A DNA stretch of 64,000 nucleotides from Nocardia africana NBRC 100379 (lineage in GTDB: Bacteria > Actinomycetota > Actinomycetes > Mycobacteriales > Mycobacteriaceae): contig NZ_BDAV01000007.1 in NCBI RefSeq assembly GCF_001612635.1, positions 186,001-250,000 on the forward strand, written 5' to 3'. This document shows, piece after piece, positions 27,742-35,918 of the stretch (position 1 is the first letter of the stretch; each line of letters begins with the position of its first letter). Position numbers and translations under genes: made by a program. The notes under the pieces were generated by a model, which ran no database searches, was not told the DNA's origin, and saw only the letters and a list, made by a program, of their open reading frames with translations.

Positions 27742-29232
27742 TCACCCCGCCAATGCCTTGGGAATACTCGCGTGTTCCGGCAGGATCACCCCGCAGCCGA
27801 GTGAGGCCGCGAAGGCCGCCGCCTGGTAGCGGTAGCAACGCCGGATCTTCAACCGGGCCTGTGTGGACAGGTCGCGGGTAATGGCTTCGATCCGCGGCAG
27901 ATCACCGCGCAGCGGTTCGGTGATGGTGACGAGCGCACCGAAACGGGTCACGCCGTGACCGCGCGCCTGTTCCTCGCGCGCCTGCTGGGTGGCGCCCACC
28001 CGCAGCGTCGCCGAGGCGGAGACCACGCCCCGCTCGCTCTGCTGCGCGACCAGCGCGTTCTTGTAGTCGTCGTCCACGATCTCGGCGGCGTCGGCGGCCG
28101 AATGCGGACGGTAGACGATCGCGATCCGCTTGCGCGGCACCTCCGGATTCGGTGCCAGCAGTCGCTGCAGCACCCGCTCGTCGACCGCGCCCTCGGGTGC
28201 GGCGTCCATCTCCCAGGTGACCGAGCGGCCGCCGTCGTGGATGAACTGATCCCAGCGTTCCTCGTGCGAGATCGGCCCCGCGTCGGCCCAGTCCAGCCCG
28301 TGCCCGCCGACCTCACCGGCGGCCACTTCCAGATCGGCCTGCGCGGCCGGGTCGTAGCTGCGGCGGATGAACGAGATCACCTCGTCGGCCGACATCGGCT
28401 GCGCCCGCACGCCGGCTTCGGCCAGTGCCGCGCAGATCCCCGGCAGCCGGCGGCCGATTTCGACGGCCTCCTCGGCCGGATTCTTGCGTCGTTCGGCGGT
28501 GGTGGCCTTGAACGTGATCGCCACCCGGGGCAGCAATTGCACCCGCTCCTGCGGCAGTTCGGTCGCCAGCTCGTACATCACCTGCTGTGCCAGCGCCGGC
28601 GATTCCGGCCGGGTGATGGTGGAAACCTCGGTGAGCAAACGGTTTCCGGTCTCCGGCACGGTATCGATCACCGGAACCACCGCGACGATGTCGGAGGTCT
28701 GGCCGAGCGAGGCCAGGAAGGTTCCCCAGGCGGCCACCCACCGATCGATCACCGGCTGGTCGACCGCCTCGTGTCCTTGCGGCCAGGCCCGCAGCACGAC
28801 CGTGTACTGCGCGAACTGCGGCAGATGGATCATGCCGAAGCTGTAGCCGCCGGCATCGATCCCCTCGTACAGCCGCGAGGGCGCCATCAGTCCGGGCAGG
28901 CGCGCGACACCGCCGGGAATGCGGGAGAACCGGCCGCCGCGATAGACGTGCTCGCCCTTGCTGCGGCCGCGCAACCAATGGAACATCATCAATCCCGTCT
29001 CGTAACCGGAGCGGCCCCCCGTCCGCCACACCAGTGGAACCATCACGACCACACCGATGATCGCGACGAACAGCGCCGGTTTCGGCCCGGCGACCAGCGC
29101 CGTCATCAGGGCGGTGATGACGACGACGAAGCCGAGTACCGTTTCCCCCCAGCGCAACCCGAAAAGGCCTGCGCTGCGGGGCTTCTGCCACAGCCCGTAC
29201 GAGCGGCGCTCGTAGGTGTCGGTCGTCGTCAT
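27742..29232 (-). CDS. SCO6880-type membrane protein of conjugation-like loci
   Basis: A 496-residue protein with an N-terminal YGLWQKPRSAGLFGL, two transmembrane helices at about residues 27-65, and a ~400-residue cytoplasmic region containing YSFGMIHLPQFAQYTVVLR, a later ERVQLLPRVAITFKATTAERR and FGALVTITEPLRGDLP. As I recall this organisation is that of the SCO6880 family found in actinobacterial integrative elements and related loci, where it replaces the N-terminal part of VirB4. Its stop is 6 bp from the VirB4-like start and its own start overlaps the upstream gene by 4 bp. Confidence 0.8.
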   Translation of the reverse strand: MTTTDTYERRSYGLWQKPRSAGLFGLRWGETVLGFVVVITALMTALVAGPKPALFVAIIGVVVMVPLVWRTGGRSGYETGLMMFHWLRGRSKGEHVYRGGRFSRIPGGVARLPGLMAPSRLYEGIDAGGYSFGMIHLPQFAQYTVVLRAWPQGHEAVDQPVIDRWVAAWGTFLASLGQTSDIVAVVPVIDTVPETGNRLLTEVSTITRPESPALAQQVMYELATELPQERVQLLPRVAITFKATTAERRKNPAEEAVEIGRRLPGICAALAEAGVRAQPMSADEVISFIRRSYDPAAQADLEVAAGEVGGHGLDWADAGPISHEERWDQFIHDGGRSVTWEMDAAPEGAVDERVLQRLLAPNPEVPRKRIAIVYRPHSAADAAEIVDDDYKNALVAQQSERGVVSASATLRVGATQQAREEQARGHGVTRFGALVTITEPLRGDLPRIEAITRDLSTQARLKIRRCYRYQAAAFAASLGCGVILPEHASIPKALAG

Positions 29233-30704
29233 CGCGGAATGGTGCTCCTGCCGAGGTCGGGTGCGCGGTTGGCCCAGCGGTCACCGGCGATATCGCCCAT
29301 GGCTTCGTCGGCGCGGTTGAGATGCGCGCCCGCGGCCCGGGCCGTCGCGATGTTGTTCATGACTCGCGACGCGCCGGAGGATACCGCCGCCGCGCCGCCG
29401 GGTGCGCGTGGACTCGCGGGCGCCTGCTGCCCCCCGCCACCGCCGCCCGGGCGCGGTCCGCGCGGGGGAACCGGCCGGGGACTGCCGCCGCGACCGGTGC
29501 CGCCGGGCGGACGCTGGCCTCCGTTGCGGCCCACATATCCGGGCGCTCCCGCCGCCGCCTGCGTGCGCACGCCGACCGCCTTCGTGCCGACCGCGCCCAA
29601 AGCGGCCGCACCCAGCAGCACACCACCGGTGGCGGCCAAACCCGAACCGCCGCTGCCGACGATCGCCACCGCCGGGGTGACCAGCCGCATCAGCGCGGGC
29701 AGGACGAAGGCGACACTGCACAGCAGCACGATCGCGACCAGCATCCGCTGCGCCTGGTCGGCGTCGGGCAGACCCGAGGTCGGTGTCGTCGAGTTGGTGT
29801 CACCGGCGGTGACGAAGGCGATCATGTACACGATCGCGGCCACCGGTTTCCACAGCATGAACGCGATGATCCAGCCGATCAGCTTGGGATAGGCCTGTCG
29901 TCCGGTACTGGTGCCCGACGCCGCCGCGGCCAGCGGCAGCACGCCCGCGGCCACCACCAGCATGCCCTGACGCACGATGGCCAGCACGATCTGCGCCAGT
30001 GCACCGAGCAGGCCGACGATCGCGATGATCAGCACCAGGCCGGGCGAAAAAGCTTGCAGCTTGGAGGTTTTCACCATCAACTCGGCGAGGCTGCGGGCGT
30101 TGCCGTTGGTGGCGTCCTCGATCACCCACTGCGAGAAGCGGTCCGAGGCCTGTGTTCCCGCCACCACCACGGCACCCAGCATCCAGGAACTGAAGATCAC
30201 CCGGGCGAACATCCGGAACGATTCCGCGGCCTCGCTCAGTGCCGCGCCGCGTCTGGCTTCGGCGAGTCTGGCGCCGGACAGGATCACCGACACGATCAGC
30301 AGCAGGATCTGCGCTTGATAGGTGTAGTCGTTGATCTTCTGGAACAGCGCTCCGCCGTCGCTGATGCGATCGTTGGGCACCTTCATCCAGAAGGTCAGCG
30401 CCAGGATCAGCGCCTCGCCCAGGCCGTTCATCAACGAGTCGACCACCTTGCCGAAGGTGGAATCCCACGCCTTGTCCTTCACCGCGTTCGCGGCGTCACC
30501 GGGATGGGTGGCGGCGTTGCCGGCCTTGCACGCCGCGGAGGCGGCGTCGCCGAGCGATATGCCGGGCAGGCCCAGACCGTCGAGATCGTCGTGGATCTCG
30601 TTGCAGGTCGGGTCGAATCCGTAGGTCTGCCCGTAAGCCACCGTCGGGGTCGCGATCATGACGGTGAACACGACCGCGAAGATCGTGACGATGCGCCTCA
30701 CCAT
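29229..30704 (-). CDS. Polytopic VirB6/TrbL-like membrane protein
   Basis: About 491 residues from ATG 30704 with GAGGAGTG upstream. A signal sequence (VRRIVTIFAVVFTVMIATPTVAYG) precedes an extracytoplasmic segment with two Cys residues (PTCNEI and AACKAG). Then come several transmembrane helices (for example ALILALTFWMKVP, VLIIAIVGLLGALAQIVLAI in part, and IVLLCSVAFVLPALMRLV) and a C-terminal Gly/Arg/Pro-rich tail. This arrangement matches the TrbL/VirB6 channel component of type IV systems. The final ~120 residues are low-complexity and probably cytoplasmic. Confidence 0.82.
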   Translation of the reverse strand: MVRRIVTIFAVVFTVMIATPTVAYGQTYGFDPTCNEIHDDLDGLGLPGISLGDAASAACKAGNAATHPGDAANAVKDKAWDSTFGKVVDSLMNGLGEALILALTFWMKVPNDRISDGGALFQKINDYTYQAQILLLIVSVILSGARLAEARRGAALSEAAESFRMFARVIFSSWMLGAVVVAGTQASDRFSQWVIEDATNGNARSLAELMVKTSKLQAFSPGLVLIIAIVGLLGALAQIVLAIVRQGMLVVAAGVLPLAAAASGTSTGRQAYPKLIGWIIAFMLWKPVAAIVYMIAFVTAGDTNSTTPTSGLPDADQAQRMLVAIVLLCSVAFVLPALMRLVTPAVAIVGSGGSGLAATGGVLLGAAALGAVGTKAVGVRTQAAAGAPGYVGRNGGQRPPGGTGRGGSPRPVPPRGPRPGGGGGGQQAPASPRAPGGAAAVSSGASRVMNNIATARAAGAHLNRADEAMGDIAGDRWANRAPDLGRSTIPR

Positions 30705-30784
30705 GAGATCCACTCCTCGATGCGTCGCAGGGAATCGATCCGGACCATCGGCTGACTCTCGTGCCTTTCTCGAAATCGCTGTGC

Positions 30785-31618
30785 TCACCATCGGGTCCAC
30801 CCCTGCAGGGTGTCGACGTATTCGCTCGGCGTGGCTCTGGTGTCGGTGGGTTTGAGCCGCCAATCCCCGTTGTCCCACACCATGACCAGCCGGATCGCCG
30901 CCCACATCTGTTTGCCGTCGTTGACCGGCCCGCGGGCGGCGAGCCGCACGATCGCCATATCGTCGGCATAGTTCTCGATCTGGAACGCGTCGGGTGCGAC
31001 CAGGTACTTGGTGATCCGCGCCGGCTGCTGATCGGGCAGTTTGCCGTCACCCCGTGCCTTGTCGTAGGCCGCGACCTGCTGGGCCGAGACCCGCACCTGG
31101 CGCACGTACAGATCCCGGTCGCCGGGCCGCGCGTTGAGCCGATAGGTGATCTGCGCCGCCGCCAATGCCGCCCCCTGCGGTGTGTGGGAATAGCCGACGG
31201 CCAGTCCCTTGTCGTCGATCCGGGTCGGACCGTCGCTGGTGGAGAACGGCACCGAGGCGCCGTAGACCCGCTGCCAGCCACAGGGTTCGGTGGTGCCGGC
31301 GGGTGCCGCGGTCAGCCAGTCCGGATCCGACGAGGCGTGCTGCTGTGCGGGGTTCTGCGGAAGTGGTTGTCCCGCAGGGTTGTTGGGAATATCGACGCGG
31401 CGATGGAACAGGTCCGTATCGGGTTCGGCGAATCCGGTCGCGCCCGAGCCCGCGACGGGCGAGGGCGCCGGATCCGCTTTCCGGGCATCGGAAGAGGAGG
31501 TGTCGCGGCCGACGTAGACGAAGACGCCGACGACCACGATCAGGGCGATCACGGCCGCGGAGACGATGACACCGAAGGAGATGCCGCTGCGCTCGTCGTA
31601 GGTGTCCTTGTTGCTCAT
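30785..31618 (-). CDS. Single-pass membrane protein, possible VirB8/TcpC-like component
   Basis: A 277-residue protein: a short cytoplasmic start, one transmembrane helix at about 14-36 (ISFGVIVSAAVIALIVVVGV), a Pro/Ser-rich linker, and a ~190-residue outer domain with LTAAPAGTTEPCGWQRVYG, AAAQITYRLNARPGDRDLY and, at the end, AIRLVMVWDNGDWRLKPTD. One anchor plus a globular domain ending in a 'W-G-DWRL' beta hairpin is the layout of VirB8/TcpC proteins, but the match is structural impression only. Confidence 0.7.
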   Translation of the reverse strand: MSNKDTYDERSGISFGVIVSAAVIALIVVVGVFVYVGRDTSSSDARKADPAPSPVAGSGATGFAEPDTDLFHRRVDIPNNPAGQPLPQNPAQQHASSDPDWLTAAPAGTTEPCGWQRVYGASVPFSTSDGPTRIDDKGLAVGYSHTPQGAALAAAQITYRLNARPGDRDLYVRQVRVSAQQVAAYDKARGDGKLPDQQPARITKYLVAPDAFQIENYADDMAIVRLAARGPVNDGKQMWAAIRLVMVWDNGDWRLKPTDTRATPSEYVDTLQGWTRW

Positions 31619-31717
31619 ACCGTCACCTCCCGTCGCGGGTCGTCGTCGGATGTCGTGTCGTCGAATGTGGTTGTCGCCGTGGTGTCGTCGGCGTGCATAC
31701 GGAAATCTGTCACCGGC

Positions 31718-31981
31718 TCACGCAGGAAGCAGGGTCAATGCGATCGCACTTGCCGAACTGGCCACGATGGCGCCGATCAGGCTCATCACGATGCCGTGCG
31801 AGGCGTCGTTGACGGCCATATCGTCGCGCATCGCCGACCACAGCCGGCCCGCGGAGATGATCATCCAGGCCAGGCACAGCAACAGCACGCACCACAGTAA
31901 CCAGTTGATCAGCTGCATGATCGGTTCGATCACGTCCGCGGGCATCTGCTTGTAGGCCAGCACGATCGCGGCGCCCCTCAC
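31718..31981 (-). CDS. Small two-helix membrane protein of the secretion operon
   Basis: 87 residues from GTG 31981, whose start overlaps the stop of the previous gene by 4 bp (GTGA). Two hydrophobic helices (LINWLLWCVLLLCLAWMII in part, and VMSLIGAIVASSASAIALTLL) are joined by a short loop (GRLWSAMRDDMAVND). The size and topology are like small VirB2/VirB3-type components. The frame continues upstream but overlaps the next gene, so the coupled GTG start is favoured. Confidence 0.7.
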   Translation of the reverse strand: MRGAAIVLAYKQMPADVIEPIMQLINWLLWCVLLLCLAWMIISAGRLWSAMRDDMAVNDASHGIVMSLIGAIVASSASAIALTLLPA

Positions 31982-32274
31982 GATCCGATGACTGCGTTCA
32001 TGATCGTGCCCGCACTGGTGGCGACGATGCCGCCAATCATGGCGCCCGCCACCATCTTCGGCGACTCCAGCCCGCCGCCGGTCCACTTCTCCCAGGCGAA
32101 GCGGCCACCGGCGTAGGTGATGCCCAGGATGCCCGACAGCAGCACGAACCATGTGAAGTAGCGCACCAGTTTCATGAGCTTGTCGGCGGCCGGCGGCGTC
32201 TCGGGTGTCGGATTCCCGACCTGAGCGAGAACAACGCCGTACGTCTCGTGTACAGCGGCCAGGATGGTACTCAT
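31978..32274 (-). CDS. Small pilin-like membrane protein
   Basis: A 98-residue protein with a short N-terminal Ala/Val-rich stretch (STILAAVHETYGVVLAQVG), then two transmembrane helices (YFTWFVLLSGILGITYAGG and MVAGAMIGGIVATSAGTIM) separated by a short basic/Gly loop. The fold resembles VirB2/TrbC pilins or their actinobacterial counterparts. Translationally coupled to the next small membrane gene. Confidence 0.7.
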   Translation of the reverse strand: MSTILAAVHETYGVVLAQVGNPTPETPPAADKLMKLVRYFTWFVLLSGILGITYAGGRFAWEKWTGGGLESPKMVAGAMIGGIVATSAGTIMNAVIGS

Positions 32275-32380
32275 CGAGCGTCCTTCTCAATAGGTGATCG
32301 GAATACAAAGCCGGGTACCGGAGGTACACCGTCGGTAACAGCTGTCGGCGAGGTCGCGGCAGCACAACGTCCGGGCACGA

Positions 32381-33025
32381 TCATCGTTGCTCCTCCTGTC
32401 GCGATCCGGCGCCGACCGTCTCCCGCACCAGGTCGACGATGCTCATTCCCAGCGCGTCCACCTCGTGCGGAACTTCTTGCAGCGGATCGAGTTTGCGTTT
32501 GCGCTGCTGTGGCGGCGGGTCGCTCGGCGACCACACCGGCAGCTGATCGGGTTCGACCAGCGTCCACTCCTCGATCCAGGGCATCTGCCACACCTCCCCG
32601 GCCAGCGCGCCGACGACATCGCGGTAGCGCCGGATCTCGGCCGGGATGCGGCCCGGGCGCGCGGCCACGGTCACCAGACCCAGCACCTCGCTGGGCCCGG
32701 CGAGGCCGGCCCGGTGCTGGCGCAGCAGATCGTGGGCGCGGGTCAGCCCGGCGATGGTCTCGCGGGCGACCAGCACCACGAAGGGTGATTCGCGTTCGAA
32801 CACACCGGGCCAGCGCCGGTGCGAATCCGCCGCAGGCGCAAGCACATGCGCGAGGGTACTGGCTCCGGCGCCGCCGTGCACCCCCAGCAACCACACCAGT
32901 GGCGCCCGTCCGGCGCCCGGCACCGGGCGGTCCCAGATGGGCGCGCGACGAGACTCCGCCGGTGCGACAACGCCTGCCGCAGGCGGGTTTTCGGAGGAGC
33001 GAGGTTCCTTCATGGCCGCGGTCAT
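32381..33025 (-). CDS. CpaE/TadZ-like ATPase relative with degenerate P-loop (first of two)
   Basis: A 214-residue protein with a P-loop-like GVHGGAGASTLAHVL at about residues 48-62, where the Walker lysine is replaced by Ala (GGAGAST). The rest (FVVLVARETIAGLTRAHDLLR, VLGLVTVAARPGRIP) follows the MinD/ParA fold, and the last ~55 residues are a charged tail rich in basic residues. It overlaps the next upstream ATPase gene by 4 bp. I recall a DUF6668-type family with this appearance. The lack of the lysine is typical of CpaE/TadZ proteins that position secretion machines. Confidence 0.72.
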   Translation of the reverse strand: MTAAMKEPRSSENPPAAGVVAPAESRRAPIWDRPVPGAGRAPLVWLLGVHGGAGASTLAHVLAPAADSHRRWPGVFERESPFVVLVARETIAGLTRAHDLLRQHRAGLAGPSEVLGLVTVAARPGRIPAEIRRYRDVVGALAGEVWQMPWIEEWTLVEPDQLPVWSPSDPPPQQRKRKLDPLQEVPHEVDALGMSIVDLVRETVGAGSRQEEQR

Positions 33026-33894
33026 GATGCCATCCCGCTGAGCAGCCGTCGGTACGCCCTCCGGGTTTCGGCATCGAGTGCGTTGTGGCGCACCAGCTCT
33101 CCGCGCGCCAGGTGGGTGTCGTAGGGGATCTCGCGGATGTCACGCACCCAGCCGGTGAGATGTTCGCGCAGATGATCGGCCACCCGAGAGTTGTTGCCGG
33201 GCAACTGATGTGAGATCACGATGGTGGTGTCGCCCACGATGCCGCCACCCTGGCCCTCGGCGTGACCGCCGAATTCGTCGTCGAGCCATTCCAGCGTGAC
33301 CCGCAAACGGTTGGCGGCGTCGGCACGCGCCGGAATCGACAGCACCAGAGCCACTTCCGCGTCCTCGAGCAGCGGCCGCAACTGGCGGGCGGCGATCGGG
33401 CTGCCGCCGTCGTACACCGGGGTGTAGCCGGCGTCGGCGACGGCCCGGGCCACTGTCAGATAGGTGGCGCGGCGGCGCAGCGGGGAGGCGTCGCGCCACA
33501 GCAGGCCGATACCGGAACTCGCCTGCGAGAGACATTCCTTCAGGGGCGCCGGTTCGTCGTCACCGCGGCCGTACAGCCACTGCTGCAGACTGATCGGACT
33601 CAGATGTTCGTCGGCGCCGCGCAAGGCCAGATCGCCCCCGGCCACGGTGGCGTCGACGGCCACCGCTGCGGCCTCCGCGCCCAGTTCACCCGCGAGTCCC
33701 AGTGCGGTGGTGGTGGTTCCGGCTCCACCGCAGCCGCCGACGACCAGGATCGGACGCGGCAGGCCACCGCCTTCGCCGTCGTCACGCCGGCCCTTGCGTA
33801 ACCGGACCACCGGCGCCCGTCCACGCGGTCGCGAGCCCGCCGCGACGTCCGCGTCGGACGTCTCGTCGAGCCATCGGCTCCAGTCCTGTCCCAT
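33022..33894 (-). CDS. CpaE/TadZ-like MinD-type ATPase (second of two)
   Basis: A 290-residue protein with VVGGCGGAGTTTTALGLAGELG at residues ~51-72 (here given in part as GGCGGAGTTTTA), a MinD/ParA P-loop with Thr instead of the Walker lysine. AAVAVDATVAGGDLALRG supplies the switch I-like Asp; TPVYDGGSPIAARQ and ALVLSIPARADAANRL follow the MinD pattern. The last ~60 residues (GNNSRVADHLREHLTGW, IPYDTHLARGELV) are typical of plasmid/secretion ParA-like proteins. Coupled by 4 bp to the next ATPase. Confidence 0.78.
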   Translation of the reverse strand: MGQDWSRWLDETSDADVAAGSRPRGRAPVVRLRKGRRDDGEGGGLPRPILVVGGCGGAGTTTTALGLAGELGAEAAAVAVDATVAGGDLALRGADEHLSPISLQQWLYGRGDDEPAPLKECLSQASSGIGLLWRDASPLRRRATYLTVARAVADAGYTPVYDGGSPIAARQLRPLLEDAEVALVLSIPARADAANRLRVTLEWLDDEFGGHAEGQGGGIVGDTTIVISHQLPGNNSRVADHLREHLTGWVRDIREIPYDTHLARGELVRHNALDAETRRAYRRLLSGMAS

Positions 33895-33907
33895 CTCAGC
33901 TCTCCTC

Positions 33908-35035
33908 TTACCCGGCCGTGATGCCCGTGATCAGGGTGCGGCCGCCGACCACCGCGGTGGTCACCAACTGCTTGTCGTAGGTGGCGGGGGCCGCGCCCGG
34001 CCGCCGTTCGGTCACCTCCACCGAATACCTGTTGTCGTCCAAAGTGACCACCCGCACGCAATAGTCGGTGCCCAGCGGCACCGAGGCGATGCCTCGCTGG
34101 ATCACCGGCGCCGGCGAGACCGCCGCATCCGGCGCCACCACCTCGCGTGCCCGCTCGGCTGAGCGTTCGACGTAGAAGGCGTGCTGAAACCACATGATCG
34201 CGTCCGGCCCGGAATCGGTCCCGCCGACCTCGGCGCCGCGCATCACGCGCGCGGATCGCTCGGTCGGGCAGTGCCCCGCCGAACCCACTTGCGGACCGGA
34301 ATCGGCGCCGATCGCCGAGGTGAGCCGCAGCATCGGCGCCTCGTCGCCCAGGGCAGGCCGCGCCGGCAGCGGTGCCACCGACTGTTTTCCGTGGTCACCG
34401 GAGCGCAGCAGGTACAGGGCGAAAACGCCTGCGGCGGCCAGCAATAACACGGCTACCGCGAGGACGAGCGCGACGCGCAACCGGCTCGGGCGGATGTAGT
34501 CACGCAGGGCCGGCGAGGCCGGACCCGGGGCGCGGCGCACGATCCGGCCCCCGGCGCCGTCGCCGTGTTCGCGCCGGGGCGGCAGGATCCACTCGGGCGT
34601 GTCCACATCGTCACGCTCGTCCGGGTCGTCCATCGGCGGGCGCGCCCCGGATCCCTCCGCATCGTCACCGTCGGCGCCGGCCGGGCGGGTCCGCCGGCGG
34701 CCGCGAGCCCGGCCCTCGCCGGTCTCGGCGTCGCGGGGCAGGCGCAGCACCTCGCCCTCGTGGGCCGAATAGTCGTCGTCGGGCCCGGGCGCGTGGCCGC
34801 CGACCCAGTCGGTCCAGCCCCCGACGAATTCGCTGCGTCGCGTGGCCGGTTCGTCGGCGAACGGGATGTCGAACGGCTCGGGCTCGGTGTCACGAATGTA
34901 GTGCGGATACCGCGCCGCTCCAGGTTCAGCCTCGTCGTCGACGGCCTCGGATTCCCCCGGCGCGGCCGTGGGAACGGCATGTTCGGGTTCCAGCGCCGGG
35001 AACCACCGTTGGACTTCTTTGTACGGCTTCAACAT
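33908..35035 (-). CDS. Single-pass membrane protein with disordered acidic N-terminus
   Basis: A 375-residue protein. Residues 1-185 are rich in Asp, Glu, Pro and Arg and probably disordered and cytoplasmic; LRVALVLAVAVLLLAAAGVF at about 186-210 is a membrane anchor; the rest is a ~165-residue outer domain (AIMWFQHAFYVERSAERARE, VPLGTDYCVRVVTLDDNRYS). The gene lies 13 bp upstream of the MinD-like gene and is the second gene of the operon. Possibly a scaffold of the machine; no family recognised. Confidence 0.65.
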   Translation of the reverse strand: MLKPYKEVQRWFPALEPEHAVPTAAPGESEAVDDEAEPGAARYPHYIRDTEPEPFDIPFADEPATRRSEFVGGWTDWVGGHAPGPDDDYSAHEGEVLRLPRDAETGEGRARGRRRTRPAGADGDDAEGSGARPPMDDPDERDDVDTPEWILPPRREHGDGAGGRIVRRAPGPASPALRDYIRPSRLRVALVLAVAVLLLAAAGVFALYLLRSGDHGKQSVAPLPARPALGDEAPMLRLTSAIGADSGPQVGSAGHCPTERSARVMRGAEVGGTDSGPDAIMWFQHAFYVERSAERAREVVAPDAAVSPAPVIQRGIASVPLGTDYCVRVVTLDDNRYSVEVTERRPGAAPATYDKQLVTTAVVGGRTLITGITAG

Positions 35036-35092
35036 TCCCTCATCCCCGCGGAGCCGGGCACGTCGTGCAGCATCGTCGGACCCTCTCGGCGA

Positions 35093-35410
35093 TCAGTTCG
35101 TGGAGAACGGGTAGTTGTTGTCAGCGGTACCGCCATGGGACGTCGCCAACGGCACACCACCGGGTGCGGCGTCACCGAGGCCCTTCCCGAACGGAAATTG
35201 TCCCGTACCCGACGAATTCGGCGAACTCGACGCGCCGTCCGAGGCCGCCGAGATTCGGGTGATACCACATCCACGCAGGCCAAGGAGTGTGAACGGGGGT
35301 ATCCGGAACGCCGGATCGAGGGCCGGCGCGGATGTGGATGCGCGAAATCCGCAGTGAGGACCCGACGCGACCAGTACGGCCGCCGCCGAGCATGTCAGCA
35401 CGGTCAGCAT
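35093..35410 (-). CDS. Small secreted protein, first gene of the secretion operon
   Basis: A 105-residue protein starting MLTVLTCSAAAVLVASGPHC, a short hydrophobic signal or anchor. The rest is Ser/Gly-rich with a few Cys residues and ends in PFSTN. A strong AAAGGGGG ribosome site precedes ATG 35410. It is the first gene before a tightly packed operon, which makes it likely to be real despite weak sequence features. A signal peptidase site is not obvious, so an N-terminal anchor is possible. Confidence 0.6.
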   Translation of the reverse strand: MLTVLTCSAAAVLVASGPHCGFRASTSAPALDPAFRIPPFTLLGLRGCGITRISAASDGASSSPNSSGTGQFPFGKGLGDAAPGGVPLATSHGGTADNNYPFSTN

Positions 35411-35918
35411 GATCTGACCCCCTTTAAACCCGCTGTCTGCAACAGTTCTGAGGGTCGAGTGCCACTGCGACCCGTCCGGCGATCATCATGTGGATTCGAG
35501 TTGTCGCCGAACATCGCGCGCGCCCCGAAACGCAATAAACCGTAACAGAATCCGGCTCGGAGTGCAGGCCCTCCGCCGGTGCGCGAGCACCTCCGCGATC
35601 ACCGCCCGCGAACCTTCCTACCGGCGCGAAGGATTCGCCGCGGGCAGACCGGCCGAGCGGAACCGAGTGCCGGCGCCGCCCTCGGCAACTGTGCGGCGAA
35701 CGGACAATTCGAGCCCGCCGGCGGGCAACTCGCCGCGACTTCGGCCCCTGTCCGAAATGTGTTGCCGAACAATTGCCATTCGCCCGTACCGCACATTCCG
35801 ACCATTCCGGTGCCGCTGTCGGGATTCGGCGGTTACGCACGGGTCGCTACCAGCCCACCCGGATCGGCACACCGGTCCCCGATGCCGGGGCCCCGGTCGC
35901 GGACGGCAGACTGATCGG
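35411..35918. other. Intergenic region between the secretion operon and the DMT gene
   Basis: About 500 bp with no convincing gene; the leftward open frame at 35424-35840 is Arg-rich and lacks a ribosome site. A possible -10 box for the secretion operon, TACGGT, lies on the minus strand at 35539-35544, about 130 bp upstream of the first start codon; no good -35 is visible. No tRNA or obvious attachment-site repeat was seen here. Confidence 0.4.

Larger units (their letters stand above)
18752..35410. other. Type IV secretion/conjugation-like locus inserted between ppiB and rel
   Basis: The block holds one rightward gene (18752-19324) and a leftward operon from 35410 to 19416 whose members mostly overlap by 4 bp or sit within 100 bp. 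Recognisable parts are a coupling ATPase, a VirB4-like ATPase, an SCO6880-type membrane protein, a polytopic VirB6/TrbL-like protein, small two-helix membrane proteins, two CpaE-like ATPases, a wall-hydrolase fusion, a lipoprotein and a DUF4913 protein. No relaxase, integrase or replication initiator is present and no tRNA flanks the block. It is therefore annotated as a secretion-like locus and not as a proven mobile element. Confidence 0.75.

Noticed and set aside
35424..35840. A 138-codon leftward frame upstream of the secretion operon
   Set aside because: Arg/Ser-rich composition, no ribosome site; the region is better explained as the operon's 5' region.
18554..35918. Attachment sites of an integrative element around the secretion locus
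   Set aside because: No tRNA, integrase or convincing direct repeat was seen at either edge by eye; a computational repeat search would be needed to exclude it.
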